Notes: generated by a model from the sequence alone, not told the origin. A stretch of DNA of 64,000 bases from Rhododendron vialii (GCF_030253575.1 NC_080567.1:4674501-4738500), one strand, 5' to 3'. Shown: positions 1 to 11,745, counted from the stretch's first letter. Numbers and translations: made by a program.

Positions 1-960
1 AGGCCTGGTTGCCATGCAATGGCCAGCCATTGGACCGAGATCAATCGGCGCATGTGTGTAGTAGACTACCGTACGCCAGTTGAAACCTCTTGTCCAGTGC
101 TTGGCTTTGCACTTTCTGGATTTTGAGACATATTCAGAAAGACCCCAGAGGCATTCGAAAGCAGCAGATATGAATATTTGAGAAAGTAAAGATAGCAACT
201 TAACTATGGAAAGCAATAAACTGGTTATTACATGCTCAAAGGTGATGAAAAGATAGGGATAAAACAGCTAAACACTGATCCCCACGCCAATACTGCACAT
301 ACAACCATGACTGGCGTACGCGTACTTGTGACTAGCGTGCGCCAGTTCTAGCCATGAACGGTTTTGAAACTTTGCTAGCTTTAGGGATAGGACTGGTATT
401 GATTACCAGCCTTGACCCTGCCAGCCCCCCTCAGGGATCAGAACAAGGTACTGTCAAAGGTGGTATACCTTTGGCTTTTGAGTTTGAGAGAATATTTGTG
501 CTTTGAACTTGAGACATGGGTGGAGGGTGTGATGTATGGATGTATGAGTGAAGCTTGTTTATCACTTCCCTTGGCAAGGAAATAATGAACAAGAGATTGA
601 AATGCAACTAATGCCTTCCAAGTTGGTAACCCCATGCACATGAATGCAAGGAGGGTATTTATAGAGGGAAAGAGGGAGAGATAACCAGCTCAAGGGGCTG
701 GTTGAGATGGAGTGGAAGTCTCCCATGCATTAAATGCATGAGACAAGGTGATGGGGTGGTTGTGTGAGAGAAGAGAACATCCCCCAGTCCGAAGCCACTC
801 ATCAGATGGCTACACAGTGATCTGGGGTGGCCCAAAAGTCTCGTGCATGTGGCTGAATAAAGGTGATAGGACTACCTTTGATAGGTGTACGCCAATACTG
901 TACCTGCGTGCGCTAGTCAAATGGCCAAAGCTGACCGATGACTGACACATAGCAGAGGAC
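1..960 (-). repeat. Inverted segment of an Ogre-like LTR
   Basis: Read on the minus strand, this stretch matches the LTR lying at about 1290-2000 on the plus strand. Bases 360-425 are the reverse complement of about 1866-1950 (the GGGGGGCTGGCAGGGTCAAGG block), the TATA-like TATTTATAG near 658 mirrors CTATAAATA near 1646, and 790-890 mirrors about 1430-1500. It therefore sits head to head with the plus-strand copy. Short open frames inside have no protein character. The left end runs off the window. Assignment to the Ogre-like family rests on the linked leader and gag remnant. Confidence 0.6.
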
Positions 961-1289
961 AAGCGCACGCTGGTGTGGGACCAGCATACTTAGGTAGGGT
1001 TTTGTTGAGGCTTTTTGGTTCTGGCTTGAAGGGTTTTTGAAAGGGTTTGAAAGAGTTCTGGAATGCTCAAAGCTCAAACACACTAACATTCTCGGGGTGT
1101 TCTTGATCTTACTCATCATCGGGGAATCAAAGACCATAAGTTAACGAATCTGGACAGTCTAGAAAAGGGTGTGTACAGATGAAAAAGATTAAAAGCACCC
1201 CCGTGAATGATAGCATGATTGAGCTTTGAGGGTTTGATTCCCTTTTAACCTAACCTAGCCCAAGCCAAAAAGCCAAAAAGCGTACCTGC
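961..1289. other. Junction between head-to-head LTR copies, no gene
   Basis: This is the stretch between the inverted and plus-strand LTR segments. It holds purine-rich, low-information sequence and no open frame with protein character. It may contain the outer ends of one or both LTRs, but no clear TG...CA boundary or target duplication was found. Confidence 0.4.
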
Positions 1290-2910
1290 ACGCATTGGTC
1301 TTAAACCAGCATGTGCTGGTCCAAGTGCCACATGTTGGACATCGGTTACCTTCGACCTTGACCGACGTGGTGACATTTGGACCCACGCACACAAGTACAC
1401 GACCTGCGCACGTCGATCAAACTCCTATCCCATCACCTTTATCTTGCCATGATCACAAGACTTTTGGGGCACCTTTGACCCTATTTATTCATGTGAGGAG
1501 TGATCCTTGGACAGGGGGATGTCCCCCCACTCTCACACATCTCCCATCATCTTTCCCTCTCATCCAATGAGTGGGAAGCCTTTGGAGGGAAGCAAGGCCT
1601 GCCATTCTTGGCTGATTTACTCCTCTCCCACACTCCATCTCCTCCTATAAATACCCCCTCCAATACTCTTCCAAAGGGTTCCCCCAAGTTACAAGATTTA
1701 CACACTTGATCATTCTCCATTCAAACCTTAACTCCCAAGCTACAAGCCATCTTGCCCTCTTGCTATTACCACTCAACAAGCTTCTATCATATCCTTCATT
1801 CAACCTCAAAGCTCAATACTCTTTCAAACTCCAAAACCAAAGGTGTAACACATTTGCACTGCTTTCTGTTCTGATCCCTAAGGGGGGCTGGCAGGGTCAA
1901 GGCTGGTAATCAATACCAGTCCTAGCCCTAAAGCTAGCAAGGTTTCAAAATCATTCTAACTAGAACCAGCATGCGCCAGTCATAAGCACGCGTGCGCCAG
2001 TCCTTGGCTGTGCGCGCAGATCTTGCGTGGGGCCTGGTGTCTTGTTGTTTTATGCTTCTCTTTCCATACACATCACTACAAGTATGTTAAAAACCAGTTT
2101 ACTGCTATGGGTGACCCGCACTCGCAAGTCTCTCTCTGACCAGTGGCTGGCCTTTGCCTTGTGTAACTTGGCCTTGGCCTCTGTTTTATCCCACACTGTT
2201 TATGGGGTATCTTATTCCTTTGGTGGCTTTGAAGCCCTTTTAAACAGTCCATAACCGCCTAAACTGCTTGGTTTTGTCCTGGGTGTGCGCTAGTCACTTC
2301 CAGAGCCTAGAGGGTTTGAAAATAAGAGCTGTGGGTTTGAACCTACTAGCGCACGCGTGTCTTGGTGTAGCGCGCACAGGTGTGATCAGCATGCAAAGAC
2401 TCGATCAGTGCATGCTGGTTTCTTCCTGCACACGTCACTCCAAAACAATGGCCTTTTAGTCTGTTCAAATTCCCACAGCAGTTTGTTTTCATCCTATACT
2501 AACTGTTTCAATAAGTGAGCATGCCATCTATCACATCCTGCCAACATGTTATAGTTTTAATCCCTTAAACTAATCCCCCACCCTAATTGGCTAAAAACTG
2601 ATTAACGAGAGAGAATCACAAACATTTTACAAATGCCCAAGTAGAGACTGATCTCCGGATTCGGCAAGAGGGGTGCCTTAGAACCCTTCTTCCCCTCTCG
2701 TAACCTGGCTCCCGAACTTCAGATTTCAAGGTGACGACGGACCAGTCTATGCCTTTTCAAAATCAAACAAACGTAGCAAGCATTTTCAAGTTCGGTTCCT
2801 TGGGTGGTAGACCTTCAAACCCAAGTGACGACTCTGAATTCAGCATTTCGCCGCACATTCCAAAAGGGCGCACCCGCCAAACATTCAAATTTTTAGGGGT
2901 GTGTGCCCAT
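1290..2910 (+). repeat. Ogre-like LTR, copy A (5' end not defined)
   Basis: From about 1500 this segment is repeated at 3110-4206 and again from 24115 to about 24598, so it is a long terminal repeat rather than a gene. A TATA-like box, CTATAAATACCCCC, lies near 1646. The right end is set by the leader that follows: GTGGCAACTCTGCTGGGGAC from about 2911, which resembles the primer-binding region right after the LTR in Ogre-type elements. Short palindromic motifs such as ACCAGCA-TG-TGCTGGT (near 1307) recur through it. No coding capacity is seen. Confidence 0.6.
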
Positions 2911-3105
2911 AGTGGCAACTCTGCTGGGGACTTATTGCATTAGTCTATACTTGGAAATTAATACTCTTGGGAAAAATCCCATAAAAGTCTGTCAAAACAT
3001 TGAGCTTCGCGCTACTAAAGAATGGAATAGTTATTAAATAGGATCCTCGCATCCGACCAATCCCGACTGGGACTTTTTCGATTGTTCACTTGAGTAGTTT
3101 CCTCG
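2911..3105 (+). other. Ogre-like leader with putative primer-binding site
   Basis: This begins with TGGCAACTCTGCTGGGGAC, close to the TGGCGACTCTGCTGGGGAC primer-binding motif recalled for Ogre-type Ty3/gypsy elements. The following text (CATTAGTCTATACTTGGAAATTAATAC..., then a GGATCCTCGCATCCGACCAATCC block near 3040) recurs inverted at about 26350-26500. After about 3106 the sequence jumps straight back into LTR, so the coding interior of this copy has been deleted. Confidence 0.5.
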
Positions 3106-4206
3106 GTGATCCTTGGATAGGGGGATGTCCCCCCACTCTCACACATCTCCCATCACCATTCTCTCTCATCCAATGAGAGGGAAGCCTTTGGAGAGAAGCA
3201 AGGCCAGCCATTCTTCGCTGATTTACTCCTCTCCCACACTCCATCTCCTCCGATAAATACCCCCTTCATTACTCTTCCAAAGGGTTCCCCCAAGTTATGA
3301 GATTTACACACTTGATCATTCTCCATTCAAACCCTAGCTTTCAAGCAACAAGCCATCTTGCCCTCTTACTATTACCACTCAGCAAGCTTCTATCATCCTT
3401 CACTCAACCTCAAGCCTCAAACCTCAAAGCTCAGTACTCTTTCAAACTCCAAAACCAAAGGTATAACACCTTTGCATTGCTTTCTGTTCTGATCCCTGAG
3501 GGGGGCTGGCAGGGTTAAGGCTGGTAATCAATACTAGTCCTAGCTCTAAAGCTAGGAAAGTTTCAAAAACCGTTCTGACTAGAACCAGCGTCCGCCGGTC
3601 ATAAGCACGGGCGCAACAATCCTTGGCTGCGCTCGCAGATCTTGCGTGGAGCCTGGTGTCTTGTTGTTTTATGCTTCTCTTTCCATACACATCACTGCAA
3701 GCATGTTAAAAACCAGTTTACTGCTTTCCTTTGCTAAAACTGCTAGTTTTTTTGTTAATACTTTTACATGCTGCTATGGAAAACCCTTGGGGTCTTTCTA
3801 GACATGTCCCAGAGCCCAGATCATGTAAAACTAAGCACTGTTTAGATGGATCAAACTTGCATGCAGCAGTGGGCGCCCCGCATGCACAGGTCTCTCTCTG
3901 ACCAGTGGTTGGCCTTTGCATTGGGTAACTTGGCCTTGGCCTCTGTTTTATCTCCCACACTGTTTATGGGGTAACTTACTCTTTTGGTGGCTTTCCAGCC
4001 CTTTTAAACTGTCCATAAATGCCTATTAACTGCCTAAACTTCTTGGTTTGTTCTAGGTGTGCACTGCTCACTTCCAGAACCCAGAGGGTTTGAAAATAAG
4101 AGTTGTGGGTTTGAACCTACTAGCACGCGAGTGTCTTGGGGTAGCGAGCGCAGGTGTGATCAGCATGCAAAGACTTGATCAGTACATGCTGGTTTCTTCC
4201 TGCGCT
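3106..4206 (+). repeat. Ogre-like LTR, copy B, left part
   Basis: Nearly parallel to 1500-2440 (same GATGTCCCCCCACTCTCACACATCTCCCATCA start), with an extra block at about 3720-3880 not present in copy A. It is cut at 4206 by the Tat-type element and resumes at 24115. Bases 4202-4206 (GCGCT) and 24115-24119 (GCGCA) are the probable target duplication, with one mismatch. The uninterrupted arrangement can be read in copy A at about 2425-2440. Confidence 0.65.
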
Positions 4207-5089
4207 TGTAGGGAGGTATTCTCCGACAGGCACATCTTTTACCGAACACATGGTACGTGGGACCATGGTTTAAATAAAGATAGAATAGTCGCCATGCAAA
4301 GCAATCTGGTCGGCAATGATGGCAGGCGACATGAGAAGTTATTGAATCAAGAGATTGATATAGGTGCAGTGACATGAGAAGTCACTGGTCCAAAGTAGTC
4401 TGTTCGGCAATGAGAGGGCTTAATAGCAGGATAGCTCCTGAGAAGATATTGGTCCAAATAGTTGATAAAAGACCAGTTACATATGAAGTGACTACATATG
4501 AAGTGACTGGTCCAAACAGACTGTTCTACCATGAGATAGCCAAACAAGGAAAGAACTCCAATTAAAGTGTTGGAGCAGAAGGAATACTCTAGAAGGTTCC
4601 AGGATAGTGGTGTTCCGTAAAGGAATGGGATCCCAAGAATGTAGGATCCGGGAAAGATACCTAACGGGAATAGGATGTTCGGCCAGTTATAGAAAGAGTC
4701 CTAAAAGGACTAAGGTAGTGAACTGATAAGGGAACGAGAATCCAAGATATCATGGGTTTCCTATACGAGATAGGAATCCTAGGGCAACAGGGATACTTGG
4801 GCAGCAAGTATCTATAATTCTATAAATACGAGGTAAACCTAGAGTAAAAGGTACGCAATACGTTGCACTCATATCATTTTTCCTACTGATAGTTAGGGTT
4901 TTTCTGTTAGTACGTGATACTAACTTAGGCATCGGAGGGCCTTTGCCAGGAGAGGCAAAGGTGCGCTCATCCCTAGTCCGTTTTGTAGGTTAGGGTTCCG
5001 ACAGCAAACTAGGGTTGCAGTGAAGAGGCATGAGTATCTGTAAGCGATCAGGTGCTGTTTAAAGTACTAATTGTTTTCATCCCCCTACA
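4207..5089 (+). repeat. 5' LTR of the Tat-type element
   Basis: Starts TGTAGGGAGG and ends CCCCCTACA, giving the TG...CA ends and short inverted termini expected of an LTR. It matches the 3' LTR split over 16687-16985 and 23533-24114 (881 bases in total against 883 here). A TATA-like CTATAAATACGAGG lies near 4812 and probably marks the promoter; transcription would start shortly after. Confidence 0.93.
4810..4824 (+). promoter_or_regulatory. LTR TATA-like box
   Basis: CTATAAATACGAGG lies in the 3' third of the LTR and recurs in the 3' LTR near 23842 as CTATAAATGCGAGC. Position and sequence fit the core promoter of a plant LTR retrotransposon. Activity cannot be judged. Confidence 0.55.
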
Positions 5090-5091
5090 AT

Positions 5092-5109
5092 TGGCGCCGT
5101 CTGTGGGAA
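5092..5109 (+). other. Primer-binding site
   Basis: TGGCGCCGTCTGTGGGAA begins two bases after the LTR end. This form is common just inside the 5' LTR of Tat-lineage elements. Its first nine bases agree with the complement of the tRNA-Asp 3' end, while the rest does not, so the primer tRNA is not certain. Confidence 0.8.
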
Positions 5110-5124
5110 ACGGAGGAATTCCTT

Positions 5125-6940
5125 ATGAATAACGACCGCAATGGAAGAAGATCCATTGACGCCACTCGATCCAAAGAATCTGCTAGATGGAGGTTGAAAC
5201 AATTCTCAACCAGGGGCTCCGAGAAAGCCTGAAGGCGGACATAAGAGGACCTCAAGTAAGGGCCGCCCCCTTACTATTCATGACAACTCCAGGAGTAGGG
5301 AAGGAAGGATGGCCTTAAGGCCCACAAGGAGTAAATCCCATCGAAGGGAAGAATCAGTTGCATATTCAAAAAGTGTGCCCCACAGTGAAGATCTCCTTGA
5401 CAAGAAAAGGCAAGAAATCGAGGAATATGCTCGCCTGATTAAGAAACAAGAGCATGAAATTCGGGAGTTAGAACGGATCAAAGAACACCCAGAGGACTCT
5501 GGACTTTCATGGAGAAATTACAGGGGAGATGGGAATGCTATGGTAAAATACAGAAAGGCTGCTTCACGAGGAAGAAGGAACAAAAGCAGAAGTCCCACTC
5601 CAAGGCGACATAAAGCTTCTCCACGAAAAGGGGGGAGAAGAAGTAAGAGCCGAACACCGGAACGACGAAGGGCTTCTTCAAGAAGGAGCAGGAGCCGAAG
5701 TCCTTCCTCTGAGGAAGAAAGGACTAGAAAACACCATAGGGATAGGTACGAGAGACCTGATTTCGATTGGGAAAAGACTAGACCCAATAAAACAAAGGGA
5801 CAAGAAGATGAAACCATGACTGCATGAGAAGCAGCACGGAAAGCACTCAAGAATATTGCATCTTCCCCTTTTACAAAAAAGTTACATGAGGCTAGGTTGC
5901 CGAGCAGGGTGAAGCATGGAATGTTTACCCTCTACGAGACAGATGCTTATCCCGTGGCTCATATACAACACTATCAGTAGGCAATGTTTATGCATGAAGG
6001 AGATGATGCAATTATGTGCAAAATGTTCCCATCAAGTTTGGGGAAGGTAGCTTTGTCTTGGTTCCATAAGTTGGGTACACGCTCCATCCGAACATGGGAG
6101 CAATTGGTCGAAGAATTTACTGCTCGGTTCTTAACAAGCAGAAGAGCTCCAAAGACTTTTGAGAGCCTCTCCTTTATGAAGCAAGGAGAGGATGAGCCAA
6201 TCAGGAAATACGCGAAAAAATATTGGGAGACTTTCAATGAGATTGAGGTTGCAGTGAAGGGTACGCAATAGCCACGTTCAAAACCGGGTTGCCTGTTCGG
6301 GGGGAGCTGCGTGAATCTTTGAACATGAGTCCAGTAAGAACACTGGCAAAATTAATGGAACGGATAGAGCAGCACGCAAGGAATGAAGATGACATATTTC
6401 GGGAAGACAGCAAGGTGGTTGCCGAGCAAATTAAAGGGCCTATGAAAAAAGGAGATAAGCGAGAGCCCAAAACCTACCGAGAAAAGAAAGACTATGGGCA
6501 GGCTAAGAAAGAGCCATACAAGGATAAACAAGCTCCTTATCCCAAATCTTTCTTTTCCATTACCAAGGTTTGGAAGGAGCCCATTTACAGAATTCTTTAT
6601 CGAATAAAGAATTAGCCTTACTTCAAATGGCCCCCGAGTCTCTGTGGGGACAAAAATACAAAACGTGCTACGAATCAGCACTTCAGCTACCATCAGGATT
6701 GGGGCCATATGACTGAGGACTGTGAGAAGTTTAAAAGACACCTTGATGATCTGGTCTCTCGAGTCTATCTAAAGGAATTCATTCGGGAGGACCCTAAAGA
6801 TAAGGGGCAAGCCATGGAGATGGATTACGAGCAAAATCCTAAAGGGGTAATCCATATGATACATGGACTGGCCATGCCTTAGACAAGGAATGAGGTCAGA
6901 CTGCGCCAAAGACAAGTCAAACATAACCAACATGTTATGC
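5125..6940 (+). pseudogene. gag region of the Tat-type element (decayed)
   Basis: This region encoded the capsid/nucleocapsid polyprotein. The open stretch at 5309-5827 has a charged helix-forming segment followed by an Arg/Ser-rich stretch (RRSRSRSPSS). The capsid domain (retrotransposon gag family) lies at about 5984-6271, with SWFHKLGTRSIRTWEQLVEEF as its signature. A knuckle-like YHxxWGHMTEDC motif is at about 6694-6725. Breaks: a frame change between the first ATG (5125) and 5309, stops at 5825 and 5977, a probable one-base loss near 6246 that shifts frame, then stops at 6613 and 6880. It cannot make a full Gag. Confidence 0.88.
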
Positions 6941-7650
6941 GTTTAGGAAAAAAGAGAGGACGAGAAAATGACATATGCAACGAAGGCATAGTTTTTACAG
7001 ACGAGGATTTGGGAGGAATTCAAATACCCCATAACGATGCTTTGGTCGTAACCCTACGAATTAGGGAGTATGACATTGAGAGGATCCTAATGGATTCAGG
7101 GAGTTGTATAGAGGTTCTCTATTATAACGCCTTTAAAAAGTTGGGACTGGCGCAGACAGATTTAGAGAAATCAATGACACCCTTGGTTGGGTTTGGTGTA
7201 GGAGCAGTTTGGCCCCTTGGAAAGGTGACATTACCTGTTCGGGCGGGGTCAGTAGTACTAAGGACTGACTTTTTGGTTGTAGATGTTCCTTCCTCTTATA
7301 ATGCGATTATAGGGAGGACCTGGCTGCATAAGACGAGAGCAATTTCCTTGACTTATCACCAAATGGTAAAGTTTTCGGGATCCAATGGAATTGAAAAGAT
7401 TATGGGTAACCAGAAAGTGGCTCAACAGTGCTTGATTTCCATCGTCAAGAAAATACAAAAGGCCCACTAGGTTCACACGTTAGAAGTACTAGATCAACCG
7501 ACTATCGAGGACGTCGAAAAGAACCCAGCGGAAAGAGTAGTTGAGGGCTTTAAGAAGATACAAATCAACGAGATTGATCCTGATAAGTATTTTCTAATTG
7601 GGGAATCGCTGCCAGCAAAGGAAGAGGCTGAGTTAGTAAATTTCCTAAAA
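6937..7650 (+). pseudogene. Aspartic protease domain of the Tat-type element
   Basis: Retropepsin-like domain that would cleave the element's polyprotein. The active-site region reads ILMDSGSCIEVLYYNAFKKL at about 7085-7145, with DSG as the catalytic triplet. The downstream YNAIIGRTWLHK block (about 7297-7332) is the usual second conserved part of this family. The frame is the same as in the RT region. A TAG at 7468 interrupts it before the linker to RT. Confidence 0.88.
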
Positions 7651-9453
7651 AAGTATGTTAACGTATTTGCTTGGATACCAAAAGAAATGCCCGGGGTTAA
7701 TGCAGATATTATCTGCCACCACTTGAATGTTGATCCACAACATAAGCCAATCATTCAGAAGAAGAGAAGGGCAGCCGTGCAGCATGTTGATGCTGTCATC
7801 GAAGAGGTTGATCGTTTGTTAGAGGCTAAAACAATACAAGAGGTCTATTATCCAGAGTGGCTATCCAACACTGTAGTAGTAAAAAAGAAGAATGGAAAAT
7901 GGCGTGTCTGTGTAGATTTCACAGACTTGAACAACGCATGTCCAAAAGACAGCTTTCCCCTTCCCAGGATTGACCATTTGGTTGATGCAACTGATGGATA
8001 CGAGCGAATGCGTTTTCTCGATGCATATCGAGGATATCATCAGATTGCTATGTTTGGGTCTGATCAGGAGAAGACGTATTTCATTACACCATGAGGGTTG
8101 TACTGTTATAGTGTCATGCCCTTTGGACTGAGGAATGTAGTGGCAACATATCAAAGACTGGCAACCATCATGTTCAAAAAGCTCATTGGCAAGACTATGG
8201 AGGTGTACATAGACGATATGGTGGTAAAAAGTAAGACCAAACAAGGACACATAGCAGATTTAAAGGAGGCTTTTGAAATCCTAAGGAAGTACAAATTAAA
8301 ACTCAATGCCTCGAAGTGTGCATTTGGAGTTGGTTCCGGGAAATTTTTGGGTCACCTCGTAACCATAAAAGGGATTGAGGCAAACCCTGATCAAATATCG
8401 GCCCTACAAAGGCTACAGAGTCCTAGGACAACGAAGGAAGTCCAAAGGCTAACTGGGATGGCTGCAGTCCTCAATAGATTCATTAGCTGGTCAAGTGACA
8501 AGTGCAGACCCTTCTTTCAATTATTAAAGAAAAGGGAAGGATTTGAATGGGGAGCAGAGTGCGAGCAGGCCTTCCAGGACCTGAAGAAGTATTTGGCAAA
8601 AGCCCCACTCTTGTCAACTCCAGAGCCAGGTGAGTCTTTAGTTTTGTATCTAGCTGTTTCTGAACATGCTGTAAGTGCAGTGTTGTTGAGAGATAAAGGA
8701 TCCAAGCAAATCCTAGTCTACTATGTGAGCAAAACATTGCTAGATGCAGAAACAAGATATCTGCCACTCGAGAAATTAGTCCTGGCATTAAGGACAGCAA
8801 CTAGAAAATTGCCGCATTATTTCTAGAGCCATAGGATTGTGGTGTATACTGAGTTCCCGTTAAATTCACTGCTACGAAAAGTTGGAGGAATTTCAACTTG
8901 GTCCGTAGAGTTAAGCCAATATGACATTGATTATCAGCCGCGCATGGCAATCAAAGGCCAAGTGTTGGCAGACTTTGTGGCCGAGTTCTCTCCGGCAATA
9001 GCACCCTTGCCTCCTGCGAGAGAGGAACAGGTAGCTGGATCACCATCCAAGAAGGAGAAAGCACTAGCCGAACAGGAAGCCCTTGAATGGAAACTCTTTG
9101 TTGACGAATCAGCATGTAATACTTGTTCGAGGATCGGGGTTGTGCTTTTTTCTCCAGAAGGAGTAATGTTGGAGCTATCTGTTCGGCTTGGTTTCAGTGC
9201 ATCAAATAACGTGGCAGAGTACGAGGCACTCTTAGATGGGTTAAGAAGTGCGAAGACATTGAAGGTGACAAGGATCAAGGTATATTGTGATTCACAACTC
9301 GTGGTGAATCAACTGTCCGGGGAGTATGAAGAACGGAATGAAAAGATGGCAGCCTATGTAGAAGCAGCCAAGGAACTGCTTGATACTTTCGAAAGAGTGT
9401 ACATCGAGCATATAAGCTCAGCACAGAATGCCCATGCAAATTCACTAGCCTAG
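7651..9453 (+). pseudogene. Reverse transcriptase, RNase H and second RNase H
   Basis: Reverse transcriptase motifs are clear in one frame: KKKNGKWRVCVDFTDLN (about 7879), FPLPRID, FLDAYRGYHQI and the catalytic YIDDMVV (about 8209). The connection and classic RNase H follow to about 8990. A second, archaeal-type RNase H lies at about 9090-9453 (LFVDES, NVAEYEALL, VYCDSQLVV, HANSLA), which is diagnostic for the Tat lineage. In-frame stops at 8092 (a CGA- or GAA-like position), 8824 (where Gln is usual) and 9451 (where Lys is usual) kill the frame without shifting it. Confidence 0.92.
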
Positions 9454-10762
9454 TTAGCCGCAGTTGTACCAACGAAACTCAAGAGAAGGGTGGCGGTAGA
9501 TTATCTTGTTGAGCCAAGCATTGGAAGGAGAGTAGAAATGGTCTTGGACGTAAACCATGGGACCAAGTTGGTTGGATCCAATTGTGAATTTTTTACGAGA
9601 TGAAACACTTACCTCTGAAAAAAAGGAGGCTCACAAAATAAAAACCAAATCTGCACTGTTTTGGTTGTCACCAAAGGGTAAGTTGTACAGAAAATCCTTC
9701 ACCGGTTCATATTTACTTTGTGTGCATCCCGAGATGGTGCAGAAATTCCTCCACGAAATCCACGAGGGGACGTGTGGAAGTCACGCTCAGGGCAAGTCTA
9801 TTGCTCACCGAGCAATTACCCAAGGTTATTGGTGGCCACACATGCAAGAAGATGCGAAGGTGTATGTGAAAATTTTTGAGAAGGGTCAGAAATTTTCACC
9901 TATGATTCGAACCCCAGCAGAAGATTTGGTGCCATTAACGAGTCCTTGGCCGTTTGCTCAATGGTGGATGGACATCGTGGGTCCACTCCACAAAGCAATC
10001 GGAAACAGGAAATTTTTGCTGGTGGCAACTGATTATTTCATGAAGTGGATCGACGCAGAGCCGTTGGCTAAGATAACAGAGCCTGTGATAGAAAGGTTCG
10101 TTTGGAAGAGTATAATTACTCGTTTTAGGGTACCCTATTCTTTGATTATAGATGACGGGTCCCAATTTCAAAAGAAGTTTAAGGCTTTATGTGCCCAATA
10201 TGGGATAAGAAACTATTACTCAACCCCAGCCTACCCTCAGAGTAATGGGCAGACAGAAGCATCCAATAAAACCATTCTTGATGGGATCAAGAAGAGGTTG
10301 GAAAAAGCGAAAGGCAAGTGGCCTGATGAGTTACCACTGGTATTGTGGGCGCACTGAACAACACCTAGGAGGTCTACGAGAGAGACCCCCTATTCATTGG
10401 CATATGGAATAGAGGCAGTTATACCCCTTGAAGTTGGACTTCCAACCAACAGGACTGCATTGGTTGGGAGTGGAGGCAATGACAGGGCCCTTGAAATTGA
10501 GCTTGACCTTGCCGAGGAAAGGAGGGAGCGGGCCCTGGTTCATCTGGCCTCATATCAGGAGCAACTTATGAAAAGCTACAACAAACACGTTCACCCACGG
10601 GAATTTGGTATTGGAGACCTTGTGGTTCGTAAAGTGCTCGGCAACACCAAAGTGGCAAACGAGGGCAAGTTGGGGGCCAATTGGGAAGGCCCGTATCGAG
10701 TTATTGAAATTGTGGGCATAGGGGCTTATAGATTGGCAGACCTTGGAATGTCCATAATTTGA
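9454..10762 (+). pseudogene. Integrase of the Tat-type element (decayed)
   Basis: Integrase inserts the cDNA into the host genome. The frame moves by one near 9557. The N-terminal zinc-binding part keeps its histidines (HEGTCGSHAQGKS) but the CxxC that should follow is lost: VKIFEKGQKF stands where two cysteines are usual. The catalytic core shows WMDIVGPL (first Asp), IIDDGSQF (second Asp) and SNGQTEASNKT (Glu). A stop at 10355 cuts the core, and the C-terminal part with the LAYGIEAVIPLE block runs on in the same frame to 10762. It is not functional as it stands. Confidence 0.9.
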
Positions 10763-11745
10763 GGAAGTTCTTTGTTTAAAAGACTTCAGTTTATTTTTTA
10801 TTCTGCTTTAGGATGCACATTGTGATTATGTGGGAATTATGAATATATTTCCCTTGTTTTTACTTTTTAGTTGCAAGGGGTACGACTAACGCCCCCTTGA
10901 GTTATCAGATCATGAATAACAAATTTGATTATGAGCTTTTTCAAAATTTTATGGTCTTTTATGGTTTTGGATTTCCACTTCCTCCTTTCGTTTAAATACG
11001 AAGCAAGCAAATTATACATTGTCTTTCCCTCGCTTCGTATTGGGGAGCAGAGGAGAGAAGTGTAGTATGAATTACGAGCATTTCTAAACTTAACAAAGTA
11101 CGAATATACTTAGTTTTTTTTTAGGTACGAATAAACCTAGAATGCCAATGATTCTGCCCAATATGAATACATTCGATAGTAATCCATGTACGATTACTTG
11201 AGTATTTTTCCATAAATACGAGTACGCTTAATGGATGTTTATCCAAGTACGTGACACTTGGGCAAACTAACTGAGATGGGAAAATATGGAAAACTTTATA
11301 CAAGGGATGTATCCAAGTATGTGACACTTGGAGTGCATACGAGAATATGCAATTTATTTAAGTACGGGAAACTTAAGATTATAAACTAAGTATGAATACA
11401 CTTAGGAGTAAACCAAATATGAGAAATTTGGGCAGCATACGAGGACATGCATTATATGTGATACAAAGTATGAAACACTTAGGCCAAGACATACGACATA
11501 ACGAAATGTCACTAAGTATGAAATACTTAGATAAACCTATATGCATCCGAACATATGCAAACATAAAGGGCCAAGCACAACGATAAAACTTTCAAAAAGC
11601 TACCAACACATAAGTTATGCCACAAGGGGCCAAATACCTATGTTATTGAAAGTATGAATGTACTGATGCCTCGCAGGGCCAATGCTTACTATCACGCAGG
11701 ACCAGCTGAAATTTCAAAATATCAATGGTTCATAACAAGTACTTA
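10763..11745 (+). other. Non-coding spacer of the Tat-type element
   Basis: AT-rich sequence between the end of the integrase region and the antisense ORF. It holds many imperfect repeats of short motifs such as AAGTATGTGACACTTGG, AAGTACGGGAAACTTAAG and AAGTATGAAATACTTAG between 11090 and 11540. These read as small inverted repeats (AAGTA...TACTT). No gene is seen. Long spacers in this place are usual in Tat elements. Confidence 0.6.

Noticed and set aside
5518..5850. 110-codon minus-strand frame
   Set aside because: Antisense shadow of the Arg/Ser-rich part of the Tat gag region.
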